A DNA stretch of 64,000 bases from Nocardiopsis sp. FR4 (GCF_009830945.1 NZ_VWVV01000035.1:1-64000); one strand, 5' to 3'. Positions 44,420 through 55,505 are shown, counted from the first letter of the stretch. Notes: a model not told the origin generated them from the sequence alone. Program-made: numbers and translations.

Positions 44420-46093
44420 TCAGCGCCCGGGGGTGTCGTCCGCCTCGGATGCGCCCCGCTCGTCCGGAGTGTCCGGCGTGCCGGTTTTCCCGGTCTCCGG
44501 CTCCCCGGATCCCGGACTCCCGGTCCCCGGTCCCCCGACTTCCGGGCTCGCGGTGTCCGCTCCGGCCTCCCCGCGCGGGGGGCGCCCGGAGGGCCGCCGG
44601 GACAGGGTGGAGCGCGTCGCCCAGCGCTCGGTACCTGCCGCGGGCACCCGGGCCCGGCGTCCGTACTCCACCAGCGCGTCCAGGAAGCGGCGGGCCTCCC
44701 CCGCCTCGCGGCCCGCGGCCCGGGCGCGCACCGGGCCCGGAGGCGTGTCCACGTCCACCGCCGCCCGGCCGGTGAGCCGCGCCAGCGGACCCGCCACCAG
44801 CCGCACCGTCTGCACCCGCTCGACCGGGACGATCTCGGTGACCAGGCAGAACAGGCCGCGGCTACTGACGAACAGGCGTTCGTCCACACCCACCAGACTG
44901 GGCACCGGACCGCGGTTGGGCACCAGCGGCACGTGCGCCGCCTCGCTCTCCGGGAAGAGTTCGTTGACCAGGGCGAAGGCCCGGCGCCTGGGGGCCACGG
45001 GCAGCAGGGTGGCCGAGTCGCCCTGGCGCTCGCCCGCGTACCCGGCGACGTTGGCCTCCACCCGCGCCACGCCCAGGGCCCGCCAGAGCAGGGGCTCGAC
45101 CACCCGGACCGCCTGGACCCGGCCCGGCGGGACGGTCTGCATGCGCCGCTGGAACATGCCGTAGCGCAGCCGCAGGCCGTCGGAGGACAGGGAGGCGTAG
45201 TAGTCGGTGTAGCGGGCCAGGGGTCCCCAGAAGTAGCGCAGGAGCCCCAAGGTGAGCGGCAGCAGCGCGCCGATCACGCCGTACTCGGTGAAGACGGCTC
45301 CGGCCGTGGCGAGCATGAGCAGCAGGATGAAGGAGAGCAGCACCGGCACGCGGAAGGTGAGCGCGCCCAGAAGCAGGATGAACGGCAGCCGGTAGAACGG
45401 CCACTCCGGCGCCTCCGGCGAGCGCCCCGGGAGTCCGGCGGCGTGCGCGAGGACGGCCACCCTCAGCCGCTCGGCCAGGCCGCGTGGCAGGCAGCGCAGG
45501 CGCACGGCGGTGGCGTCGCCACCCGCCATCTCGATCCGCAGCTCGGCCATGCCGAAGACCTGCATGAGCAGCGGCTGGACCACGTCCACCGCCTGGAGGC
45601 GGCTGAGCGGGACCTCGCGCGAGCTGCGCATGACCAGGCCGCCGTGGACCACCAGGTGGTCCTCGCGCAGCCCGAAGGTGCCGTACCACCACGAGGGCAG
45701 GGCGTAGGCCAGGGTGCCGAAGACGACGGCCACCGCCATCATCACCACCCAGCCGAAGCCGAAGGTGTTGAGGATCGGGCCGACCAGCGCCACGAACACC
45801 AGGGTCACCGCGGTGACCTGTATGGGGACGATCATCCAGTGCGAGCGGTACACGCCCGTGGTGACGTCGTCCTCGGGCCGCGCGCGCGGGACCGGCGGCG
45901 GACGCCAGCCGACGGACGGGGGCAGGAGCACGGGCGCCTGCGGCGGCCCCGGAGGACCGGGGGGCGCCCCCGGCGGCGGTCCTGGCGGCCCCGGAGGAGG
46001 CCCCGGGGGGCGGCCGGGCGGCGGCCCCGGCGGGCCGGAGGGCGGTCGCGGGGCGCCGTGCGGGCCCTGTGGCGGATGAGCTGGTCCGTGCAC
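44420..46093 (-). CDS. PH domain-containing membrane protein (YdbT type)
   Basis: A 557-residue protein with a Pro/Gly-rich head (1-65), two transmembrane pairs (about 85-135 and 235-285) and three bacterial PH-like (bPH2/YdbT) modules recognisable by GTFGLREDHLVVHGG, VPLSRLQAVDVVQPL, VPPGRVQAVRVVEPLLW and IVPVERVQTVRLVAGPL. These modules share the R-[IL]-Q-x-V core. YdbS/YdbT pairs protect against some membrane-active agents in Bacillus, but the mechanism is not known. GTG 46093 directly follows the stop of the partner gene, so the two are coupled. An acidic Pro-rich tail follows. Confidence 0.85.
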   Translation of the reverse strand: MHGPAHPPQGPHGAPRPPSGPPGPPPGRPPGPPPGPPGPPPGAPPGPPGPPQAPVLLPPSVGWRPPPVPRARPEDDVTTGVYRSHWMIVPIQVTAVTLVFVALVGPILNTFGFGWVVMMAVAVVFGTLAYALPSWWYGTFGLREDHLVVHGGLVMRSSREVPLSRLQAVDVVQPLLMQVFGMAELRIEMAGGDATAVRLRCLPRGLAERLRVAVLAHAAGLPGRSPEAPEWPFYRLPFILLLGALTFRVPVLLSFILLLMLATAGAVFTEYGVIGALLPLTLGLLRYFWGPLARYTDYYASLSSDGLRLRYGMFQRRMQTVPPGRVQAVRVVEPLLWRALGVARVEANVAGYAGERQGDSATLLPVAPRRRAFALVNELFPESEAAHVPLVPNRGPVPSLVGVDERLFVSSRGLFCLVTEIVPVERVQTVRLVAGPLARLTGRAAVDVDTPPGPVRARAAGREAGEARRFLDALVEYGRRARVPAAGTERWATRSTLSRRPSGRPPRGEAGADTASPEVGGPGTGSPGSGEPETGKTGTPDTPDERGASEADDTPGR

Positions 46094-46702
46094 TTACAAC
46101 CCCGTCGAGAAGCTCTCGCTGCGCTCCGCGAGTCGGTCGCGCATCCGGACGGCATCGGTCAGCGGGAGCCCCACCACCCTGGTGTCGGCGGTGCTCGCGG
46201 CGGTGCGCACCCGCACGGTGGCGATTCCCAGCGCCTGTTCGAGGAGGTCGGCGGTGACGTCCACGACCTGCATGCGACCGTAGGGGACGACCACCAGCTG
46301 CCGGACGAACACCCCGTAGGTGAGGTAGAGCTCCTCGGCCGCCTCCGCGTACCCCCACGAGCGGTGGAAGAGCCCGGCCAGGACCCAGCCCGCGACGAGG
46401 CCGAGCAGGGCGAGCACCGCCCAGGCCACGGCCCAGGGCCAGGAGGCCCACAGGAGGAGCAGGACGGCTCCCGCGACCCCGACCGCGAGGCAGAGCGCTC
46501 CGACCACGATCCTGCGGTACCAGGCCAGGGCGGGTGACACACGGCTCCACGGGGCGTCCCCGGGCGGGGCGAAGGCGGCCTCGAACGGCCGTTCGTCGGC
46601 CGGGGGCCGTTCGCCCTCCCGGAGCGCTCCCGGGTCCCGCCCCTCCGGCGGGGTCGGGTTCGGCGGCGGTGTCGGGTCGCTGGTGTCCACGGAGCCAGTC
46701 AA
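46094..46702 (-). CDS. PH domain-containing membrane protein (YdbS type)
   Basis: A 202-residue protein with a disordered Pro-rich head (1-50), two transmembrane helices (about 65-110) and one bPH2 module: YLTYGVFVRQLVVVPYGRMQVVDVTADLLEQALGIATV. It is the small partner of the preceding-listed YdbT-type protein and ends right before its GTG. The start is uncertain: the frame opens with TTG at 46702, and a GTG four codons later (46690) is an alternative; neither has a strong Shine-Dalgarno. The gene follows DUF3180, an order conserved in actinobacteria. Confidence 0.8.
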   Translation of the reverse strand: MTGSVDTSDPTPPPNPTPPEGRDPGALREGERPPADERPFEAAFAPPGDAPWSRVSPALAWYRRIVVGALCLAVGVAGAVLLLLWASWPWAVAWAVLALLGLVAGWVLAGLFHRSWGYAEAAEELYLTYGVFVRQLVVVPYGRMQVVDVTADLLEQALGIATVRVRTAASTADTRVVGLPLTDAVRMRDRLAERSESFSTGL

Positions 46703-46817
46703 CCATCCGGGGACACGCTCGCGCCGGAGCGGCTCGGCTCAGCGCCGAAATCCGGCAAAGGATTGCTTTGCCGCCGTTTCGGACCCCGCGTGTGGAACCG
46801 GTCGGCCCCGGCCGAGC

Positions 46818-47303
46818 TCAGGCGGCGCCGGGCGGATCGTCCCCGTGGTCGTCCTCGGGCACCCGGCAGGCGAACTCCAGGTAGAGGGCGCTGGCCAGGA
46901 GCAGACCGGCCGACAGCGCCGTGCCCAGCGCCGTGAGGAACACGCTCCAGTGCATGGGCAGGACCAGGGTGTCCGACACCGACAGCGCCATCCCCGCGAA
47001 GAAGCCCATGGCCAGCGCGGCGAACAGGGCGCTGGCCTTGGCCAGGGCGACCAGGCGGGCGGCGCTGAGCGGCTGCATGGGCTCGGTGCCCGGCTCCCGG
47101 CGGATCCGCCGCCGGGTCCGCCCGGCGGTGAGGAACTCCGCCAGCGCGAGCAGCAGCAGGGTCGGGATCGCCGACCACGGCAGCGGCGGCAGGCCCGGCA
47201 GCGCGTTGGTGACCAGCACGCCCACCAGGCCCCCGGCCACCGCTAGCACCGCCGGAACCCGCCAGCCCGTGGGACGCAGCCTTCCCTCCTCGTCCTGGGG
47301 CAT
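46818..47303 (-). CDS. DUF3180 membrane protein
   Basis: A 161-residue protein with four hydrophobic segments (about 15-35, 40-58, 85-105, 115-140) and the DUF3180 marker MQPLSAARLVALAKASALFAALAMGFFAG. The function is unknown, but it follows folK in actinobacterial genomes so regularly that coexpression with folate genes is assumed. The ATG overlaps the folK stop (ATGA). The last 20 residues are acidic and disordered. Confidence 0.85.
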   Translation of the reverse strand: MPQDEEGRLRPTGWRVPAVLAVAGGLVGVLVTNALPGLPPLPWSAIPTLLLLALAEFLTAGRTRRRIRREPGTEPMQPLSAARLVALAKASALFAALAMGFFAGMALSVSDTLVLPMHWSVFLTALGTALSAGLLLASALYLEFACRVPEDDHGDDPPGAA

Positions 47304-47839
47304 CAGCTCCGGTCCTCCTCCGGCAGGCGCAGCCGCAGGTCGGTGCGCTGGCGCAGCCGCTGTTCGCCCCCGCTGTCGGAGGCCAGCACCTCCGCCAGCA
47401 GGTCGGCGACCGGGCCGCGGCCGGGCAGCTGGGCCAGGGGGTCGGTGTCCAGCCACGGCTGGAGCACGAACGCCCGCAGGTGCGCGCGCGGGTGCGGCAG
47501 GGTCAGTTCCGGGTCGTCGTCGCGCACGTCGCCGAAGGCGATGACGTCCACGTCGAGCGTGCGCGGGCCCCATCGGACCTCACGGACCCGGTCGAAGTCC
47601 CGCTCGGCCGCCCGGGCGCGCTCCAGCAGCGCCCGGGGCGTGTCCCGGGTGTCCACGACGAGCACCGCGTTGAGGAAGGCGCCCTGTTCGGGTCCGCCCA
47701 CGGGCGCGGTCTCGTAGACGGGGGACACCGCCACCGGGCGCGGTGCGTCCGGCCCGGCCAGCAGCGCGTCCACGGCGCCCTGGAGGGTCGCCATCCGGTC
47801 GCCGAGGTTGGAGCCGAGGGAGAGGACGGCGCGGGTCAC
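47303..47839 (-). CDS. folK: 2-amino-4-hydroxy-6-hydroxymethyldihydropteridine pyrophosphokinase
   Basis: A 178-residue HPPK that transfers pyrophosphate from ATP to the pterin in folate synthesis. LSLGSNLGDRMATLQGAV opens the protein, SPVYETAPVGGPEQGAFLNAVLVV follows, and the signature RWGPRTLDVDVIAFGD and TLPHPRAHLRAFVLQPW complete it. The GTG at 47839 overlaps the folB stop. A short Glu/Arg-rich tail is extra compared with minimal HPPKs. Confidence 0.95.
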   Translation of the reverse strand: MTRAVLSLGSNLGDRMATLQGAVDALLAGPDAPRPVAVSPVYETAPVGGPEQGAFLNAVLVVDTRDTPRALLERARAAERDFDRVREVRWGPRTLDVDVIAFGDVRDDDPELTLPHPRAHLRAFVLQPWLDTDPLAQLPGRGPVADLLAEVLASDSGGEQRLRQRTDLRLRLPEEDRS

Positions 47840-48306
47840 GTCCGCTCCCCCCTCGCCCCGGAGCCGCCCGGGTCGGCCGGGCCGCCCGGGTCCCTGACGT
47901 CGCCGAGGTCCCCGGGTTCGCGCCGCAGACGCCCCCGGGCGCCCGCGGCCCGGTCCCGGACCACGGTGACCGCGACGTCGGCGAACTCGTGCCCGATGGG
48001 CGCCGACGGCTTGTGCACCGTCACCTCCGCCCGCTCGACGAGCGGCTCGGACAGGCACTCCCGGGCCAGCCGCTCGGCGAGGGTCTCGATCAGGTTGACC
48101 GGCTCCCCCGTCACGACGGCGACCAGGCGGTCGGCGAGCAGGCCGTAGTGCACGGTGTCGGCCACGTCGTCGGAGGCCGCCGCCGGGGCGGTGTCCAGGT
48201 GGAGCACCGCGTCGACGACGAAGTCCTGGCCCTCGCGGCGCTCGAAGTCGAACACGCCGTGGTGGCCGCGCGCCCGCAGGCCGCGCAGCGCGACGCGGTC
48301 GCGCAT
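47836..48306 (-). CDS. folB: Dihydroneopterin aldolase
   Basis: A 156-residue enzyme that cleaves dihydroneopterin to 6-hydroxymethyldihydropterin and glycolaldehyde. DRVALRGLRARGHHGVFDFERREGQDFVVD is the family start, and NLIETLAERLARECL plus VTVHKPSAPIGHEFADVAVTV cover the tetramer and active-site Lys/Glu. A disordered Pro/Gly tail of about 35 residues follows the usual end. The ATG overlaps the upstream NTF2-like stop (ATGA) and its own stop overlaps folK. Confidence 0.94.
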   Translation of the reverse strand: MRDRVALRGLRARGHHGVFDFERREGQDFVVDAVLHLDTAPAAASDDVADTVHYGLLADRLVAVVTGEPVNLIETLAERLARECLSEPLVERAEVTVHKPSAPIGHEFADVAVTVVRDRAAGARGRLRREPGDLGDVRDPGGPADPGGSGARGERT

Positions 48307-48752
48307 CAGTCCTCGACCTCTTCCTCGTCGTCCTCGCCCAGCATCACGGGTGAGGCGTGGTGCGACCACAGCCGCCACCCCTGGTCGGTGTTGATGAAGA
48401 GGTTGGTGGTGACCACCCGGCCGCCCGCGACGAAGCCGGGGCTGTCGTCCTCGGCGGTCAGCACGTTCTCCTCACAGGTCACCATGGCGATGTCACCGCC
48501 GATACCGATGTGGGTCTCGGTGAGCACGTACTGGATGTAGGTGACGTTGGCCATGATCAGCGACCAGGCGCGCATGATCTCGGTGCGTCCGCGCAGCAGC
48601 GGCCAGCTGGGGTTGACGCACACCAGGTCGGGGGCCTCGTGCTCCTCCGCCCACACGGTGCGCATCAGGTCGATGTCACCGTTCTCGATCGCACTGTAGA
48701 ACTGCGCGTTGACCTCGGCAACGCGCTCCATGACCTCCTGGCGCGGCTTCAC
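48306..48752 (-). CDS. NTF2/SnoaL-like protein in the folate operon
   Basis: A 148-residue NTF2-like protein. Typical parts are VAEVNAQFYSAIENGDIDLMRTVWAEE, VNPSWPLLRGRTEIMRAW, and GWRLWSHHASPVM, which build the cone-shaped cavity. Its place between folP and folB is kept across streptomycetes and relatives, but its job in folate synthesis is unproven; it may supply a missing pterin phosphatase or another helper step. The GTG overlaps the folP stop (GTGA). A later ATG seven codons in is possible. Confidence 0.85.
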   Translation of the reverse strand: MKPRQEVMERVAEVNAQFYSAIENGDIDLMRTVWAEEHEAPDLVCVNPSWPLLRGRTEIMRAWSLIMANVTYIQYVLTETHIGIGGDIAMVTCEENVLTAEDDSPGFVAGGRVVTTNLFINTDQGWRLWSHHASPVMLGEDDEEEVED

Positions 48753-49654
48753 AGGCCGCCCCGGTCCACCGGCTCGGCGCGCCCCTGGTCCAGGCTGGCG
48801 CCTCCGTCGGACCAGGCCGCGGCCACCCGCACGGCGTCGGCGCTGGGGCGCACGTCGTGCACCCGCACCGCCCACGCGCCCCGATCCGCGGACAGTGTGG
48901 TGACGGCCGCTGTGGCGGCGTCGCACTCGACGAAGGGGCGGTCCTCGCCCTTGGGGTCGCCGAGTAGGCGGCTCAGGAACCGCTTGCGGGAGCCGGCCAC
49001 CAGCACCGGGCGGCCGAGTTCGTGGAAGCGCTCCAGGTGGTGGAGGAGGGCCCAGTTGTGCGCCTGTTCGGGGCGCTTGGAGAATCCCAGCCCGGGGTCC
49101 AGAACGATCTGCCCGGGGTCGACGCCTGCACTGATCATGGCCTCCATACGATCGCGGAGCTCATCGATGACCTCCTGGACGACATCCGTGTACACGGCAC
49201 GGCTCTGCATGTCATGACTATGCCCACGCCAGTGCATCAACACATAGGCAACGCCGGAAGAGGCCACGAGCCGGGCCATGGCGGGGTCGGCCAGGCCGCC
49301 GCTGACGTCGTTGACGAGCACCGCGCCCGCCTCCACCGCCCTCTCGGCCACCTCGGCGCGCATGGTGTCCACGCTGACCGCGATCCCGCGCGCGGCGAGT
49401 CCGCGTACGACCGGCTCGACCCTGCGCAGCTCCTCGTCCGCGGCGACGCGCTGGGCGCCGGGACGGGTGGACTCACCGCCCACGTCGACGATGTCGGCGC
49501 CCTCCTCGACCAGGCGGACGCCGTGCTCGACCGCCCGGTCGGGATCGAACCAGGCACCGCCGTCGGAGAAGGAGTCGGGGGTGACGTTGACGACCCCCAT
49601 GACCAGGCAGCGCCCGAGGTCGGGCAGGCCCGGAAGTGTGTGTTTCGGCCCCAT
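48749..49654 (-). CDS. folP: Dihydropteroate synthase
   Basis: A 301-residue TIM-barrel enzyme that joins p-aminobenzoate to the pterin pyrophosphate; it is the target of sulfonamides. The two signatures are MGVVNVTPDSFSDGG and DIVDVGGESTRPGAQRV; SVDTMRAEVAERA, VNDVSGG, DPGLGFSKRPEQ, and the pterin/sulfonamide region VAGSRKRFL follow. ATG 49654 is preferred over the GTG three codons upstream because AGGGTGAG fits it. The C-terminal tail (about 20 residues) is long and not conserved. Confidence 0.95.
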   Translation of the reverse strand: MGPKHTLPGLPDLGRCLVMGVVNVTPDSFSDGGAWFDPDRAVEHGVRLVEEGADIVDVGGESTRPGAQRVAADEELRRVEPVVRGLAARGIAVSVDTMRAEVAERAVEAGAVLVNDVSGGLADPAMARLVASSGVAYVLMHWRGHSHDMQSRAVYTDVVQEVIDELRDRMEAMISAGVDPGQIVLDPGLGFSKRPEQAHNWALLHHLERFHELGRPVLVAGSRKRFLSRLLGDPKGEDRPFVECDAATAAVTTLSADRGAWAVRVHDVRPSADAVRVAAAWSDGGASLDQGRAEPVDRGGL

Positions 49655-49730
49655 AAGGCTCACCCTACGCGTATGCCGCGGAGCCGGAGGGCGTGTCCCC
49701 CGGCCGCGGTCGGGAGTGTTCGCGACGCCA

Positions 49731-49753
49731 CCCGTCCACAGCCTGTGGACGGG
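49731..49753. promoter_or_regulatory. 23-bp palindrome of two DnaA-box-like half-sites
   Basis: CCCGTCCACAG and its exact inverted copy flank one base. Each half contains CCGTCCACA, close to the actinobacterial DnaA box TTGTCCACA. It is in the 250-base folE-folP gap. The spacing is too tight for an RNA hairpin loop, so protein binding is more likely. Confidence 0.45.
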
Positions 49754-49904
49754 GGTGTCCCCTCGGCGCCGTGGCGGCTCCCGTCCTGAGGGCCTCGGGC
49801 ACCAGACACCGACGAGGGGGCACGTGTGACGGGCCCCGGGCGTGCTCCGCCCCGCCCATGCGCGCTCAGAACGAAGCGAAGCGGAGGCCCAGGGGGAGCA
49901 CGGC

Positions 49905-50530
49905 CTAGCGGCGGTCCAGGATGAGGCTCATCGCCTCGGCGCGGGTGCGGTCGCTGCTGCGGAAGATCCCCCGCACCGCGGAGGTGACCGTCTTGGCCCC
50001 CGGCTTGCGCACACCGCGCATGGTCATGCACAGGTGCTCGGCCTCGACCACCACGATCACGCCGCGCGGCTGAAGGTACTCCATGATCGCGTCGGACACC
50101 TGGCCCGTGAGGCGCTCCTGCACCTGCGGGCGGCGGGCGTACACGTCCACCAGGCGGGCGAGCTTGCTCAGGCCGGTGATGCGACCGTCGGCACCGGGGA
50201 TGTAGCCCACGTGCGCCACCCCGTAGAAGGGCACCAGGTGGTGCTCGCAGGTGGAGTAGAGCTCGATGTCCTTGACCATGACCATCTCCTCGTGGTCGGC
50301 CTCGAACACCGTGGTGAGCACGTCCCCGGGCTTCTGCCCCAGTCCGGCGAACTGCTCCTCGTAGGCACGGGCGACCCGCTCGGGGGTCTTGATCAGGCCG
50401 TCGCGGTCGGGATCCTCGCCGATGGCGAGCAGGATCTCGCGGACGGCCCGCTCGATGCGCCGCCGGTCCACGGACCTGGGCGGCAGCTCGTCCGGGTTGG
50501 CGGGTCTGTGCGGCAGTTCCTCGGCACCGT

Positions 50531-50534
<4 letters not shown>
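49905..50534 (-). CDS. folE: GTP cyclohydrolase I
   Basis: A 209-residue enzyme that makes dihydroneopterin triphosphate, the first step of folate synthesis. The zinc-binding STCEHHLVPFYGVAHVGYIP and VVEAEHLCMTMRGVRKPGA are the family signatures; RVARAYEEQFAGL and GLSKLARLVDVYARRPQVQERLT follow the T-fold. GTG 50534 overlaps the ftsH stop (GTGA), as in many actinomycetes where ftsH-folE are coupled. It is separated from folP by 250 bases holding a palindrome. Confidence 0.96.
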
Positions 50535-52525
<1,991 letters not shown>

Positions 52526-52766
52526 GTGAGCGAAACCCTGTCGGGTCCGTCCCTCCTGACCAGGCCGCCCGCCCCAGAGGACTTTCCGAAGCAGGACCTA
52601 ACGGACACGGCTCCCCGCGAAACCGCCGGGAGTTTCGACGGTACACCGCGCCCCGTCGGGCGGGCGCACCGCACGGGGACGGGTGGGGACCGTCATGATG
52701 GCAACGACGGCACCCGCCCGTGTTGTTCCCGGGACGGCTCCCCTCCCGCCCCCGGCGCGGCCCGGG

Positions 52767-53321
52767 CTACTTCTCGTAGACGTGCGGGGCGAGGGTGCCG
52801 ATGAAGGGCAGGTTGCGGTACTTCTCGGCGTAGTCGAGGCCGTAGCCGATGATGAACTCGTTGGGCAGGTCGAAGCCGATGTACTTGACCTCGAGGTCGA
52901 CGTCGAAGGCCAGCGGCTTGCGGACCATGGTGCACACCTCGACCGAGCGGGGACCGCGCGAGCGCAGGTTGCCGATGAGCCAGGACAGGGTCAGGCCGGA
53001 GTCGATGACGTCCTCGACGATCAGGACGTCGCGGTCCTTGATGTCGGTCTCCAGGTCCTTGAGGATGCGGACCACGCCCGAGGAGGTGGTTCCGGCGCCG
53101 TAGGACGAGACGGCCATCCAGTCCATGGAGACGGGGGTGTGCAGCACCCGCGCGAGGTCGGCCATGACCATGACCGCGCCCTTGAGCACACCGACGATGA
53201 GCAGGTCCTTGCCCGCGTAGTCCGCGTCGATCCGGGCGCCCATCTCCTCCAGGCGCGTCCTGATCTCTTCTTCGGTGACCAGGATCTTCTCCAGATCCTG
53301 GCCCATGTCCTTAGCGTCCAC
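52767..53321 (-). CDS. hpt: Hypoxanthine phosphoribosyltransferase
   Basis: A 184-residue purine salvage enzyme, PRPP plus hypoxanthine or guanine to the nucleotide. VGVLKGAVMVMADL, DWMAVSSYG, and the PRPP loop VLIVEDVIDSGLTLSWL are complete, with GFDLPNEFIIGYGLDYAEKYRNLPFIG near the end. GTG 53321 is preferred: GAGGAC stands 9 bases upstream, while TTG two codons earlier and ATG six codons later are too close to it. It lies between tilS and ftsH, the standard order (tilS-hpt-ftsH). Confidence 0.95.
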   Translation of the reverse strand: MDAKDMGQDLEKILVTEEEIRTRLEEMGARIDADYAGKDLLIVGVLKGAVMVMADLARVLHTPVSMDWMAVSSYGAGTTSSGVVRILKDLETDIKDRDVLIVEDVIDSGLTLSWLIGNLRSRGPRSVEVCTMVRKPLAFDVDLEVKYIGFDLPNEFIIGYGLDYAEKYRNLPFIGTLAPHVYEK

Positions 53322-53448
53322 GCTCAATGTCCTCGCTGGTGGTTTCCCCGTTTGCGGCAACCAGGATAAACGTGCCGAACACGGCGGGGGCGCCGGACGA
53401 CGCCCTCCGCGGCGTGAATCCGCCCCGGGCCCGGGAACACGCCGGGGC

Positions 53449-54423
53449 TCAGCGCTCGAACCGGATGCGCCCGGAGGTGCGGCGGCCGCGCACGCCCCCG
53501 GGCAGGTCGATGTGGGACTGGCCACGCCAGTCGGTGACGAGCCGGTCGAGTTCGCGCACGTGACGGGCGGTGAGCGCGCTGGCCGGGCAGCCCGCGGCCA
53601 GCGCGACGCGGCGCAGGACCCGGGTGCGCAGGGAGCCGGGGGCCGCCTCCAGCGGGGCCACCAGCAGTTCCGGTCCGCCCGGCGCCCCGGCCCGGGCGTG
53701 CAGGTCGTCGGCGAGCCGGTCCAGGGTGTCGGCGTCGGCGCGCAGCATCCCGGCCGTACGGGCCAGGGCCGCGGCGATCCCCGGACCCAGCGCCCGTTCC
53801 AGGGCGGGCAGCGCCTCGTGGCGCACGCGGGCCCGGGCGAAGCGGGGGTCGAGGTTGTGCGGGTCCTCCCAGGGGTCCAGGCCCATCCTCTCGCACGCCC
53901 GGCGCACGGTGGCGCGGTCCAGGTCGAGCAGGGGGCGCAGGTAGTGGCCCGCGCGCGGGGCCATCCCGGCCAGGGAGCGGGCCCCCGAGCCCCGGGCGAG
54001 GCCGAGCAGGACCGTCTCGGCCTGGTCGTCGAGCGTGTGGCCCAGCAGCACCACCGCCGGGGCGTGGTCGGCCACCGCGCCCTCCAGTGCCGCGTAGCGG
54101 GCGCGCCGGGCCGCCGCCTCGGGACCACCCGGGCCGTCCACACGCACGGCGCGGACCAGGACCGGGTCCAGGCCGAGCCCGGTCAGGGCCTTGGCCACCC
54201 CCTCGGCCCGTTCGGCGGAGCCCTCCTGGAGGCCGTGGTCGACGGTGACCGCCCCGGCGCGGCGGCCCGCCCTCGGCGCCTCGAAGGCCACCGCCCCGGC
54301 CAGGGCCAGGGAGTCGGCGCCGCCGCTGCACGCCACCAGCGCCGTCGTGTCGGCGGGCAGGGCGGACAGCGCCCGCCGCACCGCCGAGCGCACGGCGGCC
54401 ACGGCGGGGTGGGGACCGCTCAC
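53449..54423 (-). CDS. tilS: tRNA(Ile)-lysidine synthetase
   Basis: A 324-residue N-type ATP pyrophosphatase that adds lysine to C34 of tRNA-Ile(CAU) so that it reads AUA. ACSGGADSLALAGAV is the PP-loop, followed by VTVDHGL, LGHTLDDQAETVLLGLARGSG and RPLLDLDRATVRRACERMGL with DPHNLDPRFARARVRHEALPAL. The protein is shorter than E. coli TilS and ends soon after the second domain, as in other actinobacteria. GTG 54423 overlaps the upstream protease stop. The AUA codon is rare here but the enzyme is essential. Confidence 0.94.
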   Translation of the reverse strand: MSGPHPAVAAVRSAVRRALSALPADTTALVACSGGADSLALAGAVAFEAPRAGRRAGAVTVDHGLQEGSAERAEGVAKALTGLGLDPVLVRAVRVDGPGGPEAAARRARYAALEGAVADHAPAVVLLGHTLDDQAETVLLGLARGSGARSLAGMAPRAGHYLRPLLDLDRATVRRACERMGLDPWEDPHNLDPRFARARVRHEALPALERALGPGIAAALARTAGMLRADADTLDRLADDLHARAGAPGGPELLVAPLEAAPGSLRTRVLRRVALAAGCPASALTARHVRELDRLVTDWRGQSHIDLPGGVRGRRTSGRIRFER

Positions 54424-55505
54424 TCCGGAAGGGCGGCCGGGCGCACGACCCGGTCGATCCAAGCCGTGGGGTTGCGGATCTCCGCCAGGGTGGGCAGTGT
54501 CTCGCGCGAGGTCCAGACCCTGTTGAACTCGCTCATCCCGACCTGGCCCACCACGGCGCTGACGAAGGCGGCGCCCTCCTGGTACTGGCGCATCTTCATG
54601 TCCATGCCCAGCAGCTGGCGCAGGATCCGGTCCACCGGGTTGGCCGCCTCGCGGCGCTTCTGGAACCGGGCCCGGATGGTGGCCACGGTGGGCACCACCT
54701 CGGGGCCGACCTCGTCCATGACGAAGTCGCCGTGGCCCTCGGCCAGGCTCATGACCGCCGTGACGCGGTCCATGATCTCGCGCTGCTCGGGGCTCTGGAT
54801 GGCGGTGATGAGGTTGCCCTCGCCGCCGCGCACGGCGTCGGCGACGGCCTCACCCGCGGCGCGCAGCCGGTCGATGAGGTCGCCCGCGTCCATCTCCGAG
54901 GACAGCAGCAGCTCCTGCATCAGCTCCTGGACGTAGCCGCGCAGCCACGGCGTGGCCGTGAACTGCATGCGGTGGGTCTCCTCGTGCAGGCACACCCACA
55001 GCCGGAAGTCCCGGGCGTCGACGTCCATCTCGCGTTCGGCGTTGACGATGTTGGGGGCCACCAGGGTCAGGCGGCCGGTCGGCAGGTTGCCGTCGGGGTC
55101 CGGCGGCAGGAACAGCTCGTACTGGCCCAGGACCTTCCCCGCCAGGTAGGACAGCACGGCCCCGAGCTGCATCCCGGTGACGCGGGAGCCGACCGCGGTG
55201 GTCAGGCTCCCGGCGGGGCCGTTGTTGAGCCGGTCAGCGCCCATCTGCTCGAGTACGGGTTCGATGACCACGCGAAACCCGTCGACGTTGGCTCGAATCC
55301 ACCCGGGACGGTCCACGATGGTCGCGGGGCCCGCTGGTTCGAGGGGGTTCATACCGGTGAAGTCGCGCACGTGCCCGGCCGCCACGGTGGAGAGCTCGCG
55401 CAACTGCGCCACGGCCTGCCGTGCGTCGGACAGGTCCACCTGCGGCCCGGGGCGCACAAGACGGACACCGGTGTTGACGGCTACGTCCCAGTCGATCACA
55501 GTCAC
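54420..55505 (-). CDS. Zinc-dependent metalloprotease (DUF2342 / F420-associated family)
   Basis: A 361-residue protein of the family annotated as zinc-dependent metalloprotease or coenzyme F420 biosynthesis-associated. The motif HEETHR (HExxH) is at about residue 150, in LWVCLHEETHRMQF, and an acidic zinc ligand is expected in the SLAEGHGDFVMDE segment. No substrate is known. GTG 55505 follows GTAGG at 9 bases and gives VTVIDWDVAVNTGVRLV, the normal N-terminus; an earlier GTG in frame was not preferred. It is coupled to tilS by a 4-base overlap. There is no signal peptide, so it acts in the cytoplasm. Confidence 0.85.
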   Translation of the reverse strand: MTVIDWDVAVNTGVRLVRPGPQVDLSDARQAVAQLRELSTVAAGHVRDFTGMNPLEPAGPATIVDRPGWIRANVDGFRVVIEPVLEQMGADRLNNGPAGSLTTAVGSRVTGMQLGAVLSYLAGKVLGQYELFLPPDPDGNLPTGRLTLVAPNIVNAEREMDVDARDFRLWVCLHEETHRMQFTATPWLRGYVQELMQELLLSSEMDAGDLIDRLRAAGEAVADAVRGGEGNLITAIQSPEQREIMDRVTAVMSLAEGHGDFVMDEVGPEVVPTVATIRARFQKRREAANPVDRILRQLLGMDMKMRQYQEGAAFVSAVVGQVGMSEFNRVWTSRETLPTLAEIRNPTAWIDRVVRPAALPE

